A stretch of DNA of 64,000 bases from Orientallactaga sibirica (GCA_036365145.1 JAEOAD010000888.1:868001-932000); one strand, 5' to 3'. Shown: positions 43,569-54,811, counted from the first letter of the stretch. Made by a program: numbers and translations. Notes: generated by a model from the letters alone, not told the origin.

Positions 43569-44055
43569 CCAGCGGAGTGTGGTAGGTGAGTGTGGTATAA
43601 TGCTAACGCTCAGCAGACGGAGGCAGGAAGATTAAGAGTTTGAGGCCAGGGCCTGGGAGATAGATGCTCAGTTGGTGAAGTGCTTGCTGCACAGTGTGAG
43701 GACTTGGGTTCAGATCCTCAGAACTCCCATGAAAGCTGAGCTTGCTGGTGCACGGCTGCAATCCCAGACCTGGGAAGGTGAAGGCAGAAGATCCCTGGAG
43801 CTTGCCAGCTAGTCTGCCTGAGTTAGTGAGAGACCCTGTCTCAAAACCTAAGGTGGAGAGTGACTGAAGAAAGTACTTGACATTGACCTCTGGCCCATAC
43901 ACACATGTGCCTGAATGCATATGAACATGTACACACACACACACACACACCCTAAAATCATGCACAAAAAGAAGAGTTTGAGGCCAGCTTGATCCATGTT
44001 GAAAGTTCTAGGCCATCCTGGGCTACACAATGAAATACTCGCTCTCTCAAGAAAA
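43569..44055 (+). mobile_element. B1 SINE split by a B4
   Basis: The B1 head (43575-43649) and the B1 remainder (43972-44055, 'ggccatcctgggctacacaa') flank a B4 element with a perfect 16-bp duplication, aagagtttgaggccag, at 43634-43649 and 43972-43987. Confidence 0.85.
43650..43971 (+). mobile_element. B4-type SINE inserted in B1
   Basis: Head 'ggcctgggagatagatgctc', B1-like middle 'aatcccagacctgggaaggt', right end 'ctctggcccatacacacatg' and a (CA)n run at 43930-43950. The perfect target duplication in the host B1 fixes both ends. Confidence 0.88.
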
Positions 44056-44429
44056 AACCTCCTTCCCATTTTGCCTTTTATAAGCCACCATAAGGGCCAT
44101 AGTCACGAGAGCAGACTGTCCTAAAGTTCTTGTCCTCTGTTCCCCCGAACTCAGGATGACAGGCTCTTGAATTCTGGGATTCAGGGTGCTCTCTTCCCAC
44201 CGCCCCAGTAAGTCAGCTCTCCACTCAGAGTTGGAGTTCAAACTCCACTCAGGATGCTAGTTCAAACTAACATAGATCAGGCCACTAATGGGGGTGCAGT
44301 TGGCTGGGTGGTGCTGGCTGGTGATACTTCCTGGGGTGAATACTCCATATAAGAGGAAACCCACTTCTTTGTTCTTAACAGGATTATGGGTCCAATTTTG
44401 CCTCTCATTTTCTTTTTAAAATTTTAGTT
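44056..44429. other. unique non-coding stretch
   Basis: Nothing recognisable. Confidence 0.4.
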
Positions 44430-44718
44430 CAATTATTTATTTCTGCATTTGTATGTGTGTGTGTGTTTGTAGGCACGCATTTGGGTGTGCAAGTGTGTGT
44501 GGATGCATACGTATGTGCATGTGAAAGCCAGAGGTTGATGTTGGGTGTTTTTCTTAGTCGCTCTCCACTTTATTTTACCGAACAGGGTCTCTCACTTGAA
44601 CCCAGAGCTAAGGGATTCCATTTCTCCTGCGTGCTGGAATTCTAGATGAGTTGCCACACCCACTCAGCATTTACATCAGCAAGCCCATTACTGACTGAGC
44701 GACCGCCTCAGCACCCCC
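44430..44718 (-). mobile_element. B4-type SINE (minus)
   Basis: A GT-rich left end, 'gccagaggttgatgttgggt', 'cagggtctctcacttgaacc' and a head near 'ctgagcgaccgcctcagc'. Confidence 0.65.
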
Positions 44719-45493
44719 ATCTTTCAAGCTAATTCAGAAGTATGTTTGCTGTGTCTAGATTTTAAGTTGGCATCCAATACTATTTTACCCTTAAAATACC
44801 ATGTGAGCCAAATGAAATTTCTTTGGGGCAGCAATAGCCCAAGAGTAGCATTTGCTATATTTGGTACAGAAGATAAAATGAAAGGTAAATGACAATAAAG
44901 ATCAGAATGCATTTAAGGAGGAACTTTTCTTCAGGAAAATAAGTCTGGAAAAATCATCTTTAGGGTCGATATGAGAAGTGAAGGGTGGATTATTAAGTAG
45001 TCTTTTCCTTGGGTTTATCTTCAATGCTGCCATTTGACGTCCTGATACTCAGCTGACAAATCACAAGGCTGTCCTACTTCTGTGCGCAGAGCAGATTTAC
45101 AAGCCAAGTGCTGAAATTTTCATCTCAGAGTGTCTGCTCTGCTGCTGGCTGTTTGGGTATCTAAAGTATACAGCTCTCATCTCCATCAACAATAAACAGT
45201 CTGGAGGAGAGCAGGGACCATCTGTAATCATTGCACTGGAACCCAGAGGAATGTTTGTGTGCCTGGTCACTTCCCCACAGGGATATTTCAGGCCTGTGCA
45301 CACTTCCCAGGTGGGCCTACCTTGGCCCTGGGAATGCATCCTTGTCCCTGCCAACCTAAGGGGGAAACTCACACAGGTTTCCAGGCCATGTGGTGTTACC
45401 ACAGCCAGCTGCTGTTGATGAGGAAAAGGCTTCCCAGGCCTCCCAGGACTTTGCTTCCCAAATCTGAGATCTCTGGGGACAAATGAGTGCTGG
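44719..45493. other. unique non-coding stretch
   Basis: No repeat or gene. The long minus frame 45097-45642 runs into a SINE and has no domain I recognise; an opposing frame is also open. Confidence 0.4.
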
Positions 45494-45690
45494 GTGGGGG
45501 CTGGGGAGATGTTGAAGGCATTTGCTTGCAAAGTCTGCTGGCTCAGGATTTGATTCTTCAGTACCCACATAAAGCCAGATGCACAAAGTGGTGCATGCAT
45601 CTGGCGTTCATTTGCAGAGGTTAGAAGCCCTGATGTGCCCATTCTGTCTCTCTTTCTCTTCTTGTAAATACATGAATAAAAACATTAAAA
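45494..45690 (+). mobile_element. tRNA-derived B2-superfamily SINE
   Basis: 'gtgggggctggggagatgtt' has a deletion in the A box region. Body and aaatacatgaataaaa tail are present. Confidence 0.83.
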
Positions 45691-45703
45691 AATAGAGTTT
45701 GGG

Positions 45704-45905
45704 GGAGCTGGGATGATGGCTCAACAGTTAAAGGCACTTGCTTTCAAAATCTGGTGGCCCAGGGTTTGATTTCCCAGTACCCACATAAGACCAGATGCAC
45801 AAAGTGGTGAATGTATCTGTAATTTGTCTGCCAAGGTGAGAGACTCTGATGTGCTCCTTCTTATTCTCTTTCTCTTCTTACAAATAAAACAAAAAAATTT
45901 TAAAA
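45704..45905 (+). mobile_element. tRNA-derived B2-superfamily SINE
   Basis: Head 'gagctgggatgatggctcaa'. It follows the previous SINE in the same orientation, with 14 bases between them. Both copies share 'ggtttgatt'-type mutated B boxes and are old. Confidence 0.83.
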
Positions 45906-45911
45906 GTGTTG

Positions 45912-46440
45912 GATCAAATATTTATCACATATCTACTCTGTGCTAGGTACTGTTCCAAAGCCCAGAGGTAGACTGAATAGGAAAGGCAAAAATCTCTGTG
46001 GCATCGTGGGGGAATTGGCAGTAGACATGATGGCCATGAAGAGTCACAGTTGAGCCGGGTTAGAAGGTAGGAAATCCTAAGCAGGAAAAACTATAAAGCA
46101 GAGAAGGGGTCAATGGGAGGAACAGGGAGGTGGACATTTTGCAAAGAGCAGCTAGAGAAGACTTTGCTCACAGGGGAAAGCTACAGCAAAGACCTAGAGG
46201 TCAGGGAGCTGGCTCAAGACCCTCGGAAGAGCCTGCAAGTGAAAAACACAAGTGGGCAATCCCCTGGGAGGGCTGCACCCAGTGTGTTCTGCCACCGTCA
46301 AGAAAGCCAGTGTTGCTGAAGGGACAGAAGAGGAGGTTAGAGAGATAAGGGAAAAGAAGCAGGGCTGGAGGACCTTGAATGTCATAGAAGGACTTGACAT
46401 TTACTCCGAATGTGACAAGAAGCAGAAATGGGATGAGGTC
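45912..46440 (-). mobile_element. L2 LINE 3' end (minus)
   Basis: 'tctactctgtgctaggtact', the 'aagactttgctcacagggg' block, 'cagggctggaggaccttgaa' and 'tttactccgaatgtgacaag' follow the reversed L2 3' end over 500 bases, the longest L2 relic here. Open frames in it (46113-46348) are incidental. Confidence 0.7.
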
Positions 46441-47289
46441 TAATTTCCTCCATGTGGTCTGTTTTAGTAATCTTGTGGGCTGCTGCGTGGGGACAGATAA
46501 GAGATAAAGGTCAAAGCAAGAATCAGTTAGGAGACAGTCAACAGCCACTCATGAAAGAGGACGGCAGTCTGGCTGACAGTAGGAAAAAAGTGGTCACATT
46601 TTTTGATATACACAAATCCTTGAACACTTGGCTATTACTATCCTCACACTACTGGGCATTCTTGGGCACACTATGGGGGGCGGTCCATGGATCCCCTAAA
46701 CTTGTCTACAAAATGTCACACTGTGTATGATATATGCATGAGCCCAGTCAGTATAGGGCAGAATATCCCAGAGGCTATAAAGGCAAATGCTGCAATGAAA
46801 TAGCCAAGTTCATTGCACATCAGAGTGAACTCTTCATCATCTTAGGCAAGCTTTGAAACCTTTTAGTGTGTTCACCTGAAAGTTTAGGGATATCCACACC
46901 TGTGCCTGACTCAGAAGTTCAAAGTCAGAATCTAGGATTGCAATCATACAACATATCACAGTGAGTGTTCAATAAGCACCAGCTAGTTGTGTCAGTGTGG
47001 ATGATTCCAGTAAGACTGAGGCTCTGAGTTATTGCTTTCAACATTGTCAGGGCCACAGGGTTGGTAAGGGGCTTCTTTTGCACCCACAGTCTAAATTAGC
47101 CAGAGGTTGAGGTACATAGGGCTTTACCTGATGTCTGTGTTATATCTAGATCAGGGAAAGTGAGGGGAGCTAAGTCATTTGTAGAAATCTTCACAATCTT
47201 TGCTGCAGGAAGCCTAATTTCTTCTTTCATTATAGCCTGAATCAGTAATCAATAAATGTATTTTCTGTTTCTAAAACAGCAGCAGCAAC
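46441..47289. other. unique non-coding stretch
   Basis: Nothing recognisable with confidence. Confidence 0.4.
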
Positions 47290-47400
47290 AATCTGCCAAA
47301 GATGAGAGACCTAGAAACTGGCAAAGTGGTATTTGAACTCACAGCCATCTGAAGCTGAAGCCACACCTTTCATCTTGACACCATGCCACCTCCCAGGTGT
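47290..47400 (+). mobile_element. MIR relic
   Basis: 'ggcaaagtggtatttgaact' and 'cttgacaccatgccacctcc' fit the 3' half of MIR. Confidence 0.55.
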
Positions 47401-47689
47401 GCTGGAAGACCTGCTCAAAGGTTGGTCCAGCAGGCCACATGAGGGAGGCATCCATCACAAAGCAGTCAGTGTCAGCTCTGTCTCATAGAACTAGTTTTAC
47501 AGCGACCTCTTTGTCCAGCTTCCCTGGGCTTCTGGACTGTTCTCATAACAACATAAATCCCATGTGCAGTTCTCGCTGCCTAATACCTGTTAGGAAAATG
47601 TTCATTTCATTGTGGGCCCCACTGCTGTTCAGATGTTCACAAACAGGTCCGTCATACATCCACAAGGGACAGCGTTTATAAGCAATTTC
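47401..47689. other. unique non-coding stretch
   Basis: No support for the open frame 47397-47681 as a gene. Confidence 0.4.
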
Positions 47690-48070
47690 CCCATAGCCTC
47701 CACCAGCAGAGCCTCCTAAAGCTGCTGTTTCATTAATGGGCCATCTTTATACTTGTTAATGTCTAATTACTGACACTAATGGGTCCGTGTATTTTAAAAA
47801 TGAAATTATGAGCTATATTCAATTAGGAAAAGTACTTGGGAAACCAGTGAATCAGCCTGGCAATGGGCACAAAGGGCTGGTAGTTAACCAGGCACCCCGG
47901 GCTCAGGGGACCTCAGAAGGCTGCGAGAGCAGAATTAACTCCAAAAAGAAACAGATCAATGCCGGGAAGTGGAAGACGGAGCACAAATGCACATGAATTC
48001 ATCTTAAGATTAACAACAGTCCCGGCCAGAGCCTGGGTTCAAAAATGGATCTAAAACTTAACTGCTACTG
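47690..48070. other. repeat-free block, candidate conserved non-coding element
   Basis: It contains several homeodomain-like sites ('ttcattaatgggcc', 'atgtctaattactgac', 'tcaattagg') and a CpG-bearing middle, with no repeats. A conserved enhancer is possible but cannot be shown here. Confidence 0.35.
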
Positions 48071-48906
48071 ACGTTAAAATATTTCCTGATATTGCATTCT
48101 CTGCCTAATACACATGGAAATAACGCATTGGGACAGGAAAAAGTGGGGATAGGAACTTCTATAATCCCAGCCTGCAGAGATGAACATTATTAATACTGTG
48201 TTGTAGATCCTTCCACACATCTGTGTTTCCATCTGTGTGATTTTGTGCACGTGTAGTAATGTTTTAAATCTAGACAGAATTACATGAAACGACTACATCC
48301 ACTCTAATATTTTTACACTTGGTTACATACCATGGATAATATTCCATGTCTATACTTACTGCATCATTTTCAACAGTTGTATGACACTCCATGCCAATCT
48401 TCTACATCAGCACATGTCCACATATTTAATATTTAAACAAAACTCTCTTAAGCATGCCAGTGGTTAAGTATGCACACATTCTTTATTTCCTTGAAGTTGT
48501 TATGGACAAGCAGAGCACTTGGTCAAGGATTTTCCTTCTAGAAGATGCTGCAGCAGTCCACACAGAGCCATGCCAGGAGAAGATCTGCAGTGGGTTCCAG
48601 GTTCACCATGGAAAGGGCTCCTGCTGTTTTGCAGCGTCTCTTCCTGGCTATTGAGTGAGCATTTCTTCCTTCAGTTGTAGAGTTTCCACTTGAATTCCTG
48701 TCTTTACACATCTCATGTTAATGCTCAGTGCCCAATTTGTTTATGGGGGTGTTTACTGCTTTCTTATTGATTTGATTGATTGATTGATTTCTTATTGATG
48801 TGTAGCAACTTTTTATAAGAGGCTATCTAAGCCCTGGCTATGTGTGTTCCATGTCCTGTCACCTGTTTTACCATCTGCTTTGCCTTTATGATGTTTTAAT
48901 ATAAAC
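48071..48906. other. unassigned stretch
   Basis: 48290-48430 has the feel of a decayed LINE ('ggataatattccatgtctat', 'gtatgacactccatgcc') but I cannot name it. A short (TGAT)n run lies at 48769-48788. Confidence 0.3.
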
Positions 48907-49112
48907 ATGTTGAGCTGGAGAGATGGATTAGCAGTTAAGGTGTTTTCCCCAGGACCCACGTAAACAAGATGCACAAGTTGGCACATACGTCTGGAGTTCG
49001 TTTACAGTGGCTGAAGGCCCTGGCATGCCCATTCTCTCTCTCTCTTTCTATCTGCCTCTTTCTCTCTCTCTCCCAAATAAATAAAATAAAATAAAAATTA
49101 ATATGAACATGT
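48907..49112 (+). mobile_element. tRNA-derived B2-superfamily SINE
   Basis: Head 'gttgagctggagagatggat'. About 25 bases spanning the B box are deleted, so it cannot use its internal promoter. Confidence 0.85.
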
Positions 49113-49289
49113 TTTATATCCCATCACCCCCCCCACATTTCCCTCCTCAGTATTGTCCTGGGTGTTCACTGTGGGGTGATTAGGGCCTCAGTCAGTCCCT
49201 GGGGGGGGGGGCTGTGCCTCAAGATATTTCTACCCAACCTGTGGCTCTTACAATCTCCCCCTGCTTTCTGGAAACAGTCCCTTAGCCTG

Positions 49290-49404
49290 TTGTTTTTGAG
49301 GCAGACTCTCACTCTAGCCCAGGCTGTCCTGGCACTCACAGTTATCACCATACCTCAGCCTCCTGAGTGCTGGGACTAAAGGCATGTGCTACCACATCCA
49401 GCTT
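49290..49404 (-). mobile_element. B1-like SINE (minus)
   Basis: 'gaggcagactctcactctag', 'gtcctggcactcacagtt' and 'gagtgctgggactaaaggca'. A deletion removes part of the middle. Runs of C at 49127-49134 and G at 49201-49210 lie just upstream. Confidence 0.8.
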
Positions 49405-49770
49405 TATGTTGTAATAGATTATACAGCTTTGCATTCTGGTCTAGTGTAATTCTAAGTCTTTCCCATCATGCTTTCTGTCGTTGGAGCCATGTTTAGACAA
49501 CTTCATCATTCCATTAGTATGAAGAAATTTTATTTTTTAATTTGTAAATCTGTAGTCATTTTAAGATGCATTTTGGGTATATGTGAAGGAAGAATTATTT
49601 TTCAAACGGCTAGTCAGTTTTCCAAACATTATTGCTTGAAGAACTCATTTCCACCACTTCAAATGTTACTTTATCATTTATTAAACTCCAAGTATTTTTA
49701 ATAAATTTTATCTTCTATTTCACTAGTTTGTCTTATAGCATCACTATCCTTTTTTTAAAAAAAATTATTA
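49405..49770. other. AT-rich unassigned stretch
   Basis: Nothing recognised. Confidence 0.35.
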
Positions 49771-49921
49771 GCCGGGAGTGGTGGTGCACACCTTTAATCC
49801 CAGCACTCGGGAGGCAGAGGTAGGAGGATCACCATGAGTTTGAGGCCACCCTGAGACTACATAGTGAATTCCAGGTCAGCCTGAGATAGAGTGAGACCCT
49901 ACCTCGAAAAACTTAAAAAAA
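49771..49921 (+). mobile_element. B1 SINE
   Basis: 'gccgggagtggtggtgcaca' to 'gagtgagaccctacctcgaa' with an A-rich tail. It is a young, near-complete copy, and it leads directly into the next SINE. Confidence 0.9.
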
Positions 49922-50119
49922 AAAATTATTTGCTAGCAAAGAGAGATAGAAGAGAGACAGAGGGAATGGGCGCACCAGGGCCCCCAGCCACTGCAAACGG
50001 ACTCCAAATGCATGGGCCACTCTGTGCATCTGGCCTTTATGTGGGTATTGGGGAACTGAACTGGGGTCATAAGGCTTTGTAGGCAAATACCTTAACTGCT
50101 AAGCCATCTCTCCAGCCCC
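49922..50119 (-). mobile_element. tRNA-derived B2-superfamily SINE (minus)
   Basis: 'gcgcaccagggcccccagcc' to the minus-strand head ggggctggagagatggctta. Confidence 0.9.
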
Positions 50120-50129
50120 ATCATTATCT

Positions 50130-50383
50130 TCTTTGTTTGTTTGTTTGTTTGTTTGTTTGTTTGTTTGTTTGTTTTGAGAGAGACAGAAAGAGAGAGAGAA
50201 TGGGCATGCCAGCAGCCTCTCAGCAGCTGTGAATGAACTCCAGATGCATGTGCCCCCTTGGTGCATGTGTGACATTGCGTGCTTGTGTCACTTTTGCATC
50301 TGGCTAAACGTGGGACCTGGAGAATCGTGTTCTTAGGCTTCTCAGGCAAGCACCTTAACCACTAAGCCATCTCTCCAGCCCTT
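50130..50383 (-). mobile_element. B2-superfamily SINE, long-form variant (minus) with (TTTG)n
   Basis: The left end is (TTTG)n of about 11 units at 50132-50174, the complement of a (CAAA)n tail. The body has the extra internal stretch of about 30-40 bases around 50262-50300 that defines the long-form subfamily shared with 28610-28850. Confidence 0.9.
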
Positions 50384-50391
50384 TTTAAAAA

Positions 50392-50595
50392 AAAAATTAT
50401 ATTTATTTATTTATTTGAGAGAAAGAGGGAGAAAGAGAGAATGGGCATGACAGGGCCTCCAGCCAATGCAAACAAGCTCCAGATGCATGCAGCCCCTTTG
50501 TGCATCTGGCTTATGTGGGTCCTGGAGAGTCAAACCAGGATCCTTTGGCTTTGCAGGAAAACGCCTTAATATCTAAGCCATCTCTCCAGCCCCCA
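50392..50595 (-). mobile_element. tRNA-derived B2-superfamily SINE (minus)
   Basis: 'ggcatgacagggcctccagc' to a minus-strand head at 50594. It is the third reverse copy in a row; with the B1 they form an 825-bp SINE cluster. Confidence 0.9.
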
Positions 50596-50709
50596 TCACT
50601 ATCTTTTTAATTATTGCACCCTTTCATTATATTTTTATGAATAATTGTAAGTTCTATGTTCAAAATATTCTGTTCTCACTGATCCCCAAATGAGCTTTTA
50701 AAAAACAGA

Positions 50710-50925
50710 TTAGGCTGGAGAGATGGCTCAGTGGCTAAAGGCACTTGCTTGCAAAGCCTGATGGCCCAGGTTCTCTTCCCTAGTACCCACATAATTCCAG
50801 ATGCACAAAGTGGCACATGTGTCTGGAAATTGTAGTGACAAAAAGCCCTGGCATACCCATTCTCCCTCTACCCTCTTACTCCCTTTCTCTATCTTCAAGT
50901 AAATAAAAATATTAAAAAATAAATT
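50710..50925 (+). mobile_element. tRNA-derived B2-superfamily SINE
   Basis: 'taggctggagagatggctca' to 'aagtaaataaaaatattaaa'. The B box is mutated to ggttctcttcc. Confidence 0.88.
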
Positions 50926-51350
50926 AACGGATGAATTTGAAGAGAATTCACATCCAGAAACACCATACTTTCACTTACTTGGATGCTTTGTGTATATCAC
51001 CTAGTAGTATTTTATAGTTTTCTTCATGCAAATTTTTTATGAAAATTTATTTTAAGACTTAAGATTTTTGTTTTTGTTGTAAATAACCTTTCCAACTACT
51101 TCCCACAATATTGTCCAGCTGGTATGTGTTTCCTCCCCGCTAACTCTCTTAATTAGTTCTGTTAGGTTGTCAGTTCATTTTCTCTGGTTTATAAGCAGAA
51201 AATAGTATCATTTTCTAATTATGAAAAAAATCACCTTTTGTTTAGAATTTGTACCCATAGTTTCTATTTTCTTATTTTATTGCATTGGCTACAGCTTCCT
51301 AAGTGATTGCAACCATTTCTAGGCTGTCTTAAACAAAATATAAGCAGGTA
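50926..51350. other. AT-rich unassigned stretch
   Basis: No gene or clear repeat is seen. Confidence 0.35.
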
Positions 51351-51638
51351 GGTCAATATTCTTCTTCTTCTGCTGCTGCTGCTTCTTCTCCTTCTCCTTC
51401 TTCTTCTCCTTCTTCTTCTTCTTTTGGCTGTTAAGCACACCTATAATAAACCTGGAGCACACTGTGTCAGGAGCTGAGCCAGAGCATGTGGGCATGGCAG
51501 CAGGAGGAAGGTTCTGGTAAAAATATGGAATGCTTCATGAATTTACATGTCATCCTTGCACAGGGGCCACGCTAATCTTCTCTGTATCATTCCAATTTTA
51601 GTATATGTGCTGCCAAAGCAAGCACGGTAAATATTCTT
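51351..51638 (-). mobile_element. chimeric U6 retrocopy with A-rich tail and TSD
   Basis: In minus orientation the unit consists of U6 (51625 to 51519), about 90 bases of unrelated sequence (51518 to 51427) and an A-rich (AAG)n tail (51426 to 51364). It is flanked by ggtcaatattctt (51351-51363) and ggtaaatattctt (51626-51638), 12 of 13 identical. That is the structure of U6 chimeras made by template switching during L1 reverse transcription. The parent of the 90-base part is unknown to me. Confidence 0.7.
51519..51625 (-). pseudogene. U6 snRNA retropseudogene
   Basis: On the minus strand all 107 bases align with U6 snRNA from the 5' GTGCT start, through the ACAGAGA-type region ('gatacagagaagattagc') to the 3' 'ccatattttt' end. 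I count about nine substitutions, nearly all C-to-T or G-to-A changes, many at former CpG sites. It has no U6-type upstream promoter. It is the 5' part of a longer retroposed unit (51364-51625). Confidence 0.93.
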
Positions 51639-53129
51639 TATCACATGAAAGATTATCTGCAATCTTAATTTAGTATTTGGCTTTTATAATTGACTATTGA
51701 ATTCTATAAATACCCTCTCTGTCCCCTTTACCTTCTTTCTTCTGATTTACTTAGCCTGAGACCTGTTTATTTTGTCTTTTGAGAACACTGGTTCTTGGGG
51801 ACACTTGGATTTATTTGTTAATTACAGTGTCTTGAGGATCATGTTCCTAATAACGCGTGTATCCTCAGTCATTAAAATTAATCTCTGTCTCTCTTCCTGC
51901 AAGCAGCCCAGTCAGCCACAGGAGCAGTGTCCCCTGCAGCCACATTGGTACTGAACATCCTGCACTTTCTGACACGGACCAGTCCAGCGATGGACACTTG
52001 GCTCAAACTATACCAGCCAAACCACTCTCCTGGAAACCTGGAGCTGAGAATTACAGACAGTATTGAATCAGCTTCTGCCATTTGCTCAAATGAATCATTA
52101 CTGTCCTGGTTCCTGGCTACCGTTTTTCTTTTTGTTGTTGTTGTTGCTGTTTTGAGGACTGTGATTTCCTAATTTCTTATACTTTGTTTCTGAAATAATC
52201 TCGTAACTGCCTAACAAGCCCCTCAGTCATAGGTTTCTTCTACTTAAAGCCAGACAACCCTTGTGGAGACAGTCACTGGGGGTCAGCAACCATTACATCA
52301 CCACCTCCAGGGCACTGATCCTATTGGCATGGCCTCAACTGAAGGGACAGCATGGGTTGTGTGACTGCCAGTCCCTCTATATGTTAGCTTTTAAGTTTAC
52401 ATGTTACTTTGAGATTTGAATTTTCACCCTAATTGCTATGATAATTTTTTTTTCTATATATCAGTAGTCATTTTGGTCACTTGCTCTCTGGGCTAGGAAC
52501 TTTCAGACAGCCAACCTCCACATGGGAAGACCTTGTGGAGCATTAAGTGTTGGGAGCGACAGAGAAGGAGGGTAAAGGGAGGAACGTGGGTATTTCCCAT
52601 GGTTCCTCTTGGGTGGCTAAAACTATGAATTGTTTTAAAAGGACCACAATACCTATATCATCACTGGTATTTCTGGAAACTTACTGGCTCTCAACCCTGT
52701 GAACAGGGATGATTTCGGAGTGAGAGGTGCTGTGGCAGAGGAGCTGATGACTGTAAGGAGAGCTAAAAGAAGGATCCTGGCTTGGGAGGTCAGAAATTTT
52801 AAGGGCTTCTTGAAGGAAGAGAGGGATTGAGTCAGGAGTTGTATGTAGAATGACAACAATGAGTGAGATGACTATTTTTATTGGCATATCCATGAGAATA
52901 AGAACAACCTTGTGTCCCCAAAGGGACAAACTGGCAACACACTTAATGACATGCCAGCTTAGAGGGCAAGATGTGGGAAGCACACCATTCTCAAACACTA
53001 TCACTATGCATCCAGGGGCTCTAGTGGGGGGCATCCAGGAACCCCAGAAAATCATGTGGAAGGTTCTCTTCCATTTCTAGTGCTTCCTTTACAACTTGCT
53101 TCAATAGTATGGCTATATGTAGTTCACTC
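51639..53129. other. unique non-coding stretch
   Basis: Several short open frames overlap on both strands (51772-52172, 52653-53080) but none has a recognisable domain, and their antisense frames are open too. No repeats are identified except possible MIR traces. Confidence 0.35.
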
Positions 53130-53275
53130 AGTAATGACACCCAAAGACATCAGGTCCCAACTTCTGGAACCTTTGGCCTCCTTAAGAAAAACAGTTTTTG
53201 TAGACATGATCTTAAGTTAGGAAGTGGTCCGTAGCATCTGCTCTACTGTAAGCTATGCTGGATGCTGAAGACAGG
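53130..53275 (+). mobile_element. possible MLT1-type LTR fragment
   Basis: 'aggtcccaacttctggaacc' and 'tgtagacatgatcttaagtt' resemble the 'ctaacccctggaacctgtg' and 'gcagatgtgattaagtta' blocks of MLT1 LTRs. Confidence 0.45.
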
Positions 53276-53398
53276 GTGACCTGAATAGACCTGGGCTTCT
53301 CTTCTGAGCTGCCTTCTTCTCCCCTGGGAGATGCTTCAGACATTCAGTCTCCATCCCAGCTCTCCCCACTCTTGGTTGTAAGCCTCGTTCACCTTTTC

Positions 53399-53733
53399 TG
53401 GAAGTCATCTATGTCCCTCAAAGCCTCAAGTGATGGTGGTTAAGCCTCCTACTTAGTCCTCAGCTGGTGGAGCCTTTGGGAGGTGGAGCCTCGTTGGAGG
53501 CTGGTGGCAGACCTTTAGATTTTATAGGCCAGTCCACTTGCCAGTGCCAGTGTGCTCTTGCTCCACCTCCCCAGCTGATATGATATGATGCCACAGCTGT
53601 CTGCTCTGCATGCTTTCCCCGAAATGATGAAGCTTCTCCTCCAAACTGTAAACCAAAAGGAACCCTTTACTTCCATCAGCTGCTTCTGGTTGGATGTTTC
53701 GTCTCATCAGCAATGCGAAGGTGACTGCTGCCT
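53399..53733 (+). mobile_element. 5' LTR of second MaLR provirus
   Basis: Blocks shared with the 3' LTR at 55754: 'tgtccctcaaagcctcaagtg', 'tgggaggtggagcc', 'gctctgcatgctttcccc', 'ctgtaaaccaaaaggaaccc' and 'gcgaaggtgactgctgc'. The first bases are poorly preserved, so the start is approximate. This LTR subfamily differs from that of the 1.5-5.3 kb provirus. Confidence 0.75.
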
Positions 53734-54067
53734 AAAATTGACACTGATGGCTGGGTTACTGTGATGAATCTGACCACGTGGATTTTGGTCTTTTAGAACT
53801 GGTTTGTGGGAGGAATATGGAAGGATTTGGAGCTTTGGACTAGAGAAGCCTTGCAGTGCTATAAGCAGAGCTTGGTGGGCCATTCTGGTGAAAGTTTGCA
53901 AGACCTGAAAGCAGACAGAAGTGTGGCTTGTGAAAGTTCGGCTTGTGAGGTTTCGTAGAGGAAAAAGGACTTTGTCAAGAACTGGGTTAGAGGTAGTTAG
54001 TGTGATTATTTGGCTGCATCCTGTCTGTGTTCTGAGAACTTGAACAGAGTAAAATTTACAAATGAAG

Positions 54068-54230
54068 AGCTGGGCGTGGTGGCGCACGCCTTAAATCCCA
54101 GCACTCACGAGGCAGAGGTAGGAGGATCGCTGTGAGTTTGAGGCCACCCTGAGACTACATAGTAAATTCCAGGTCAGCCTGAGCTAGCGTGAGACCCTAC
54201 CTCAAAAGACCAAAAACAACAACAAAAAAA
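54068..54230 (+). mobile_element. B1 SINE inserted in MaLR provirus
   Basis: 'agctgggcgtggtggcgcac' with CpGs still present, so a young copy. Target duplication ttacaaatgaag (54056-54067) versus ttacaagtgaag (54231-54242). Confidence 0.92.
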
Positions 54231-54336
54231 TTACAAGTGAAGGTTATAAAAGATTTGGTGCAGAACAAAATGTAATAAAAAAAATTTGAAGTCCAAGACC
54301 CAGCCACTTTGGCTGAAACTGTTAAAAAGATTATCA

Positions 54337-54499
54337 CCGCTGGGTGTGGTGATGCACTCCTTTAATCTCAGCACTCGGGAGGCAGAAGTAGGAGGATTTC
54401 CATGAGTTCGAGGCCACCCTGAGACTACATAGTTAATTACAGGTCAGCCTGGACCAGAGTGAGACCCTACCTTGAAACATCAAAAAAAAAAAAAAAAAA
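54337..54499 (+). mobile_element. B1 SINE inserted in MaLR provirus
   Basis: Target duplication aaaaagattatca at 54324-54336 and 54500-54512 (the left A run merges with the tail). It is the second B1 in the same provirus, same orientation. Confidence 0.92.
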
Positions 54500-54811
54500 A
54501 AAAAGATTATCAGCATTGAGGATGGACCAGCTATTCTGCATTGGACAATGGGAAAGAGGTCCTTAGGGCAAAACCCAGCTGAAGGCTCAAGCTAGTAAGG
54601 ATGCAAACTCTTTTGAAAGAAGGGGGCTTGAAGGAAGAATGTTAAAGGAGTTTCCTGCTCCTCAAGATTGGACTTTATTCTCCTGGTTTAACAAATTTAG
54701 CAATGTCTCTGCTTGCTACTGGCTTTGGAAGTGTGGCAGATACAGGAAATAAAGCCATGAAGTGTGGCCATGCTTCCAGGAGCTGCTGAGGTGCAGCAAT
54801 GTGAAACAGGG

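Noticed and set aside
45097..45642. 181-codon minus-strand open frame as a gene
   Set aside because: It starts in a SINE and has no recognisable motif; the plus strand has overlapping open frames, as expected for GC-richer non-coding DNA.
51519..51625. Functional U6 gene
   Set aside because: About nine substitutions, an A-rich tail, a target duplication and no upstream U6 promoter elements indicate a retropseudogene.
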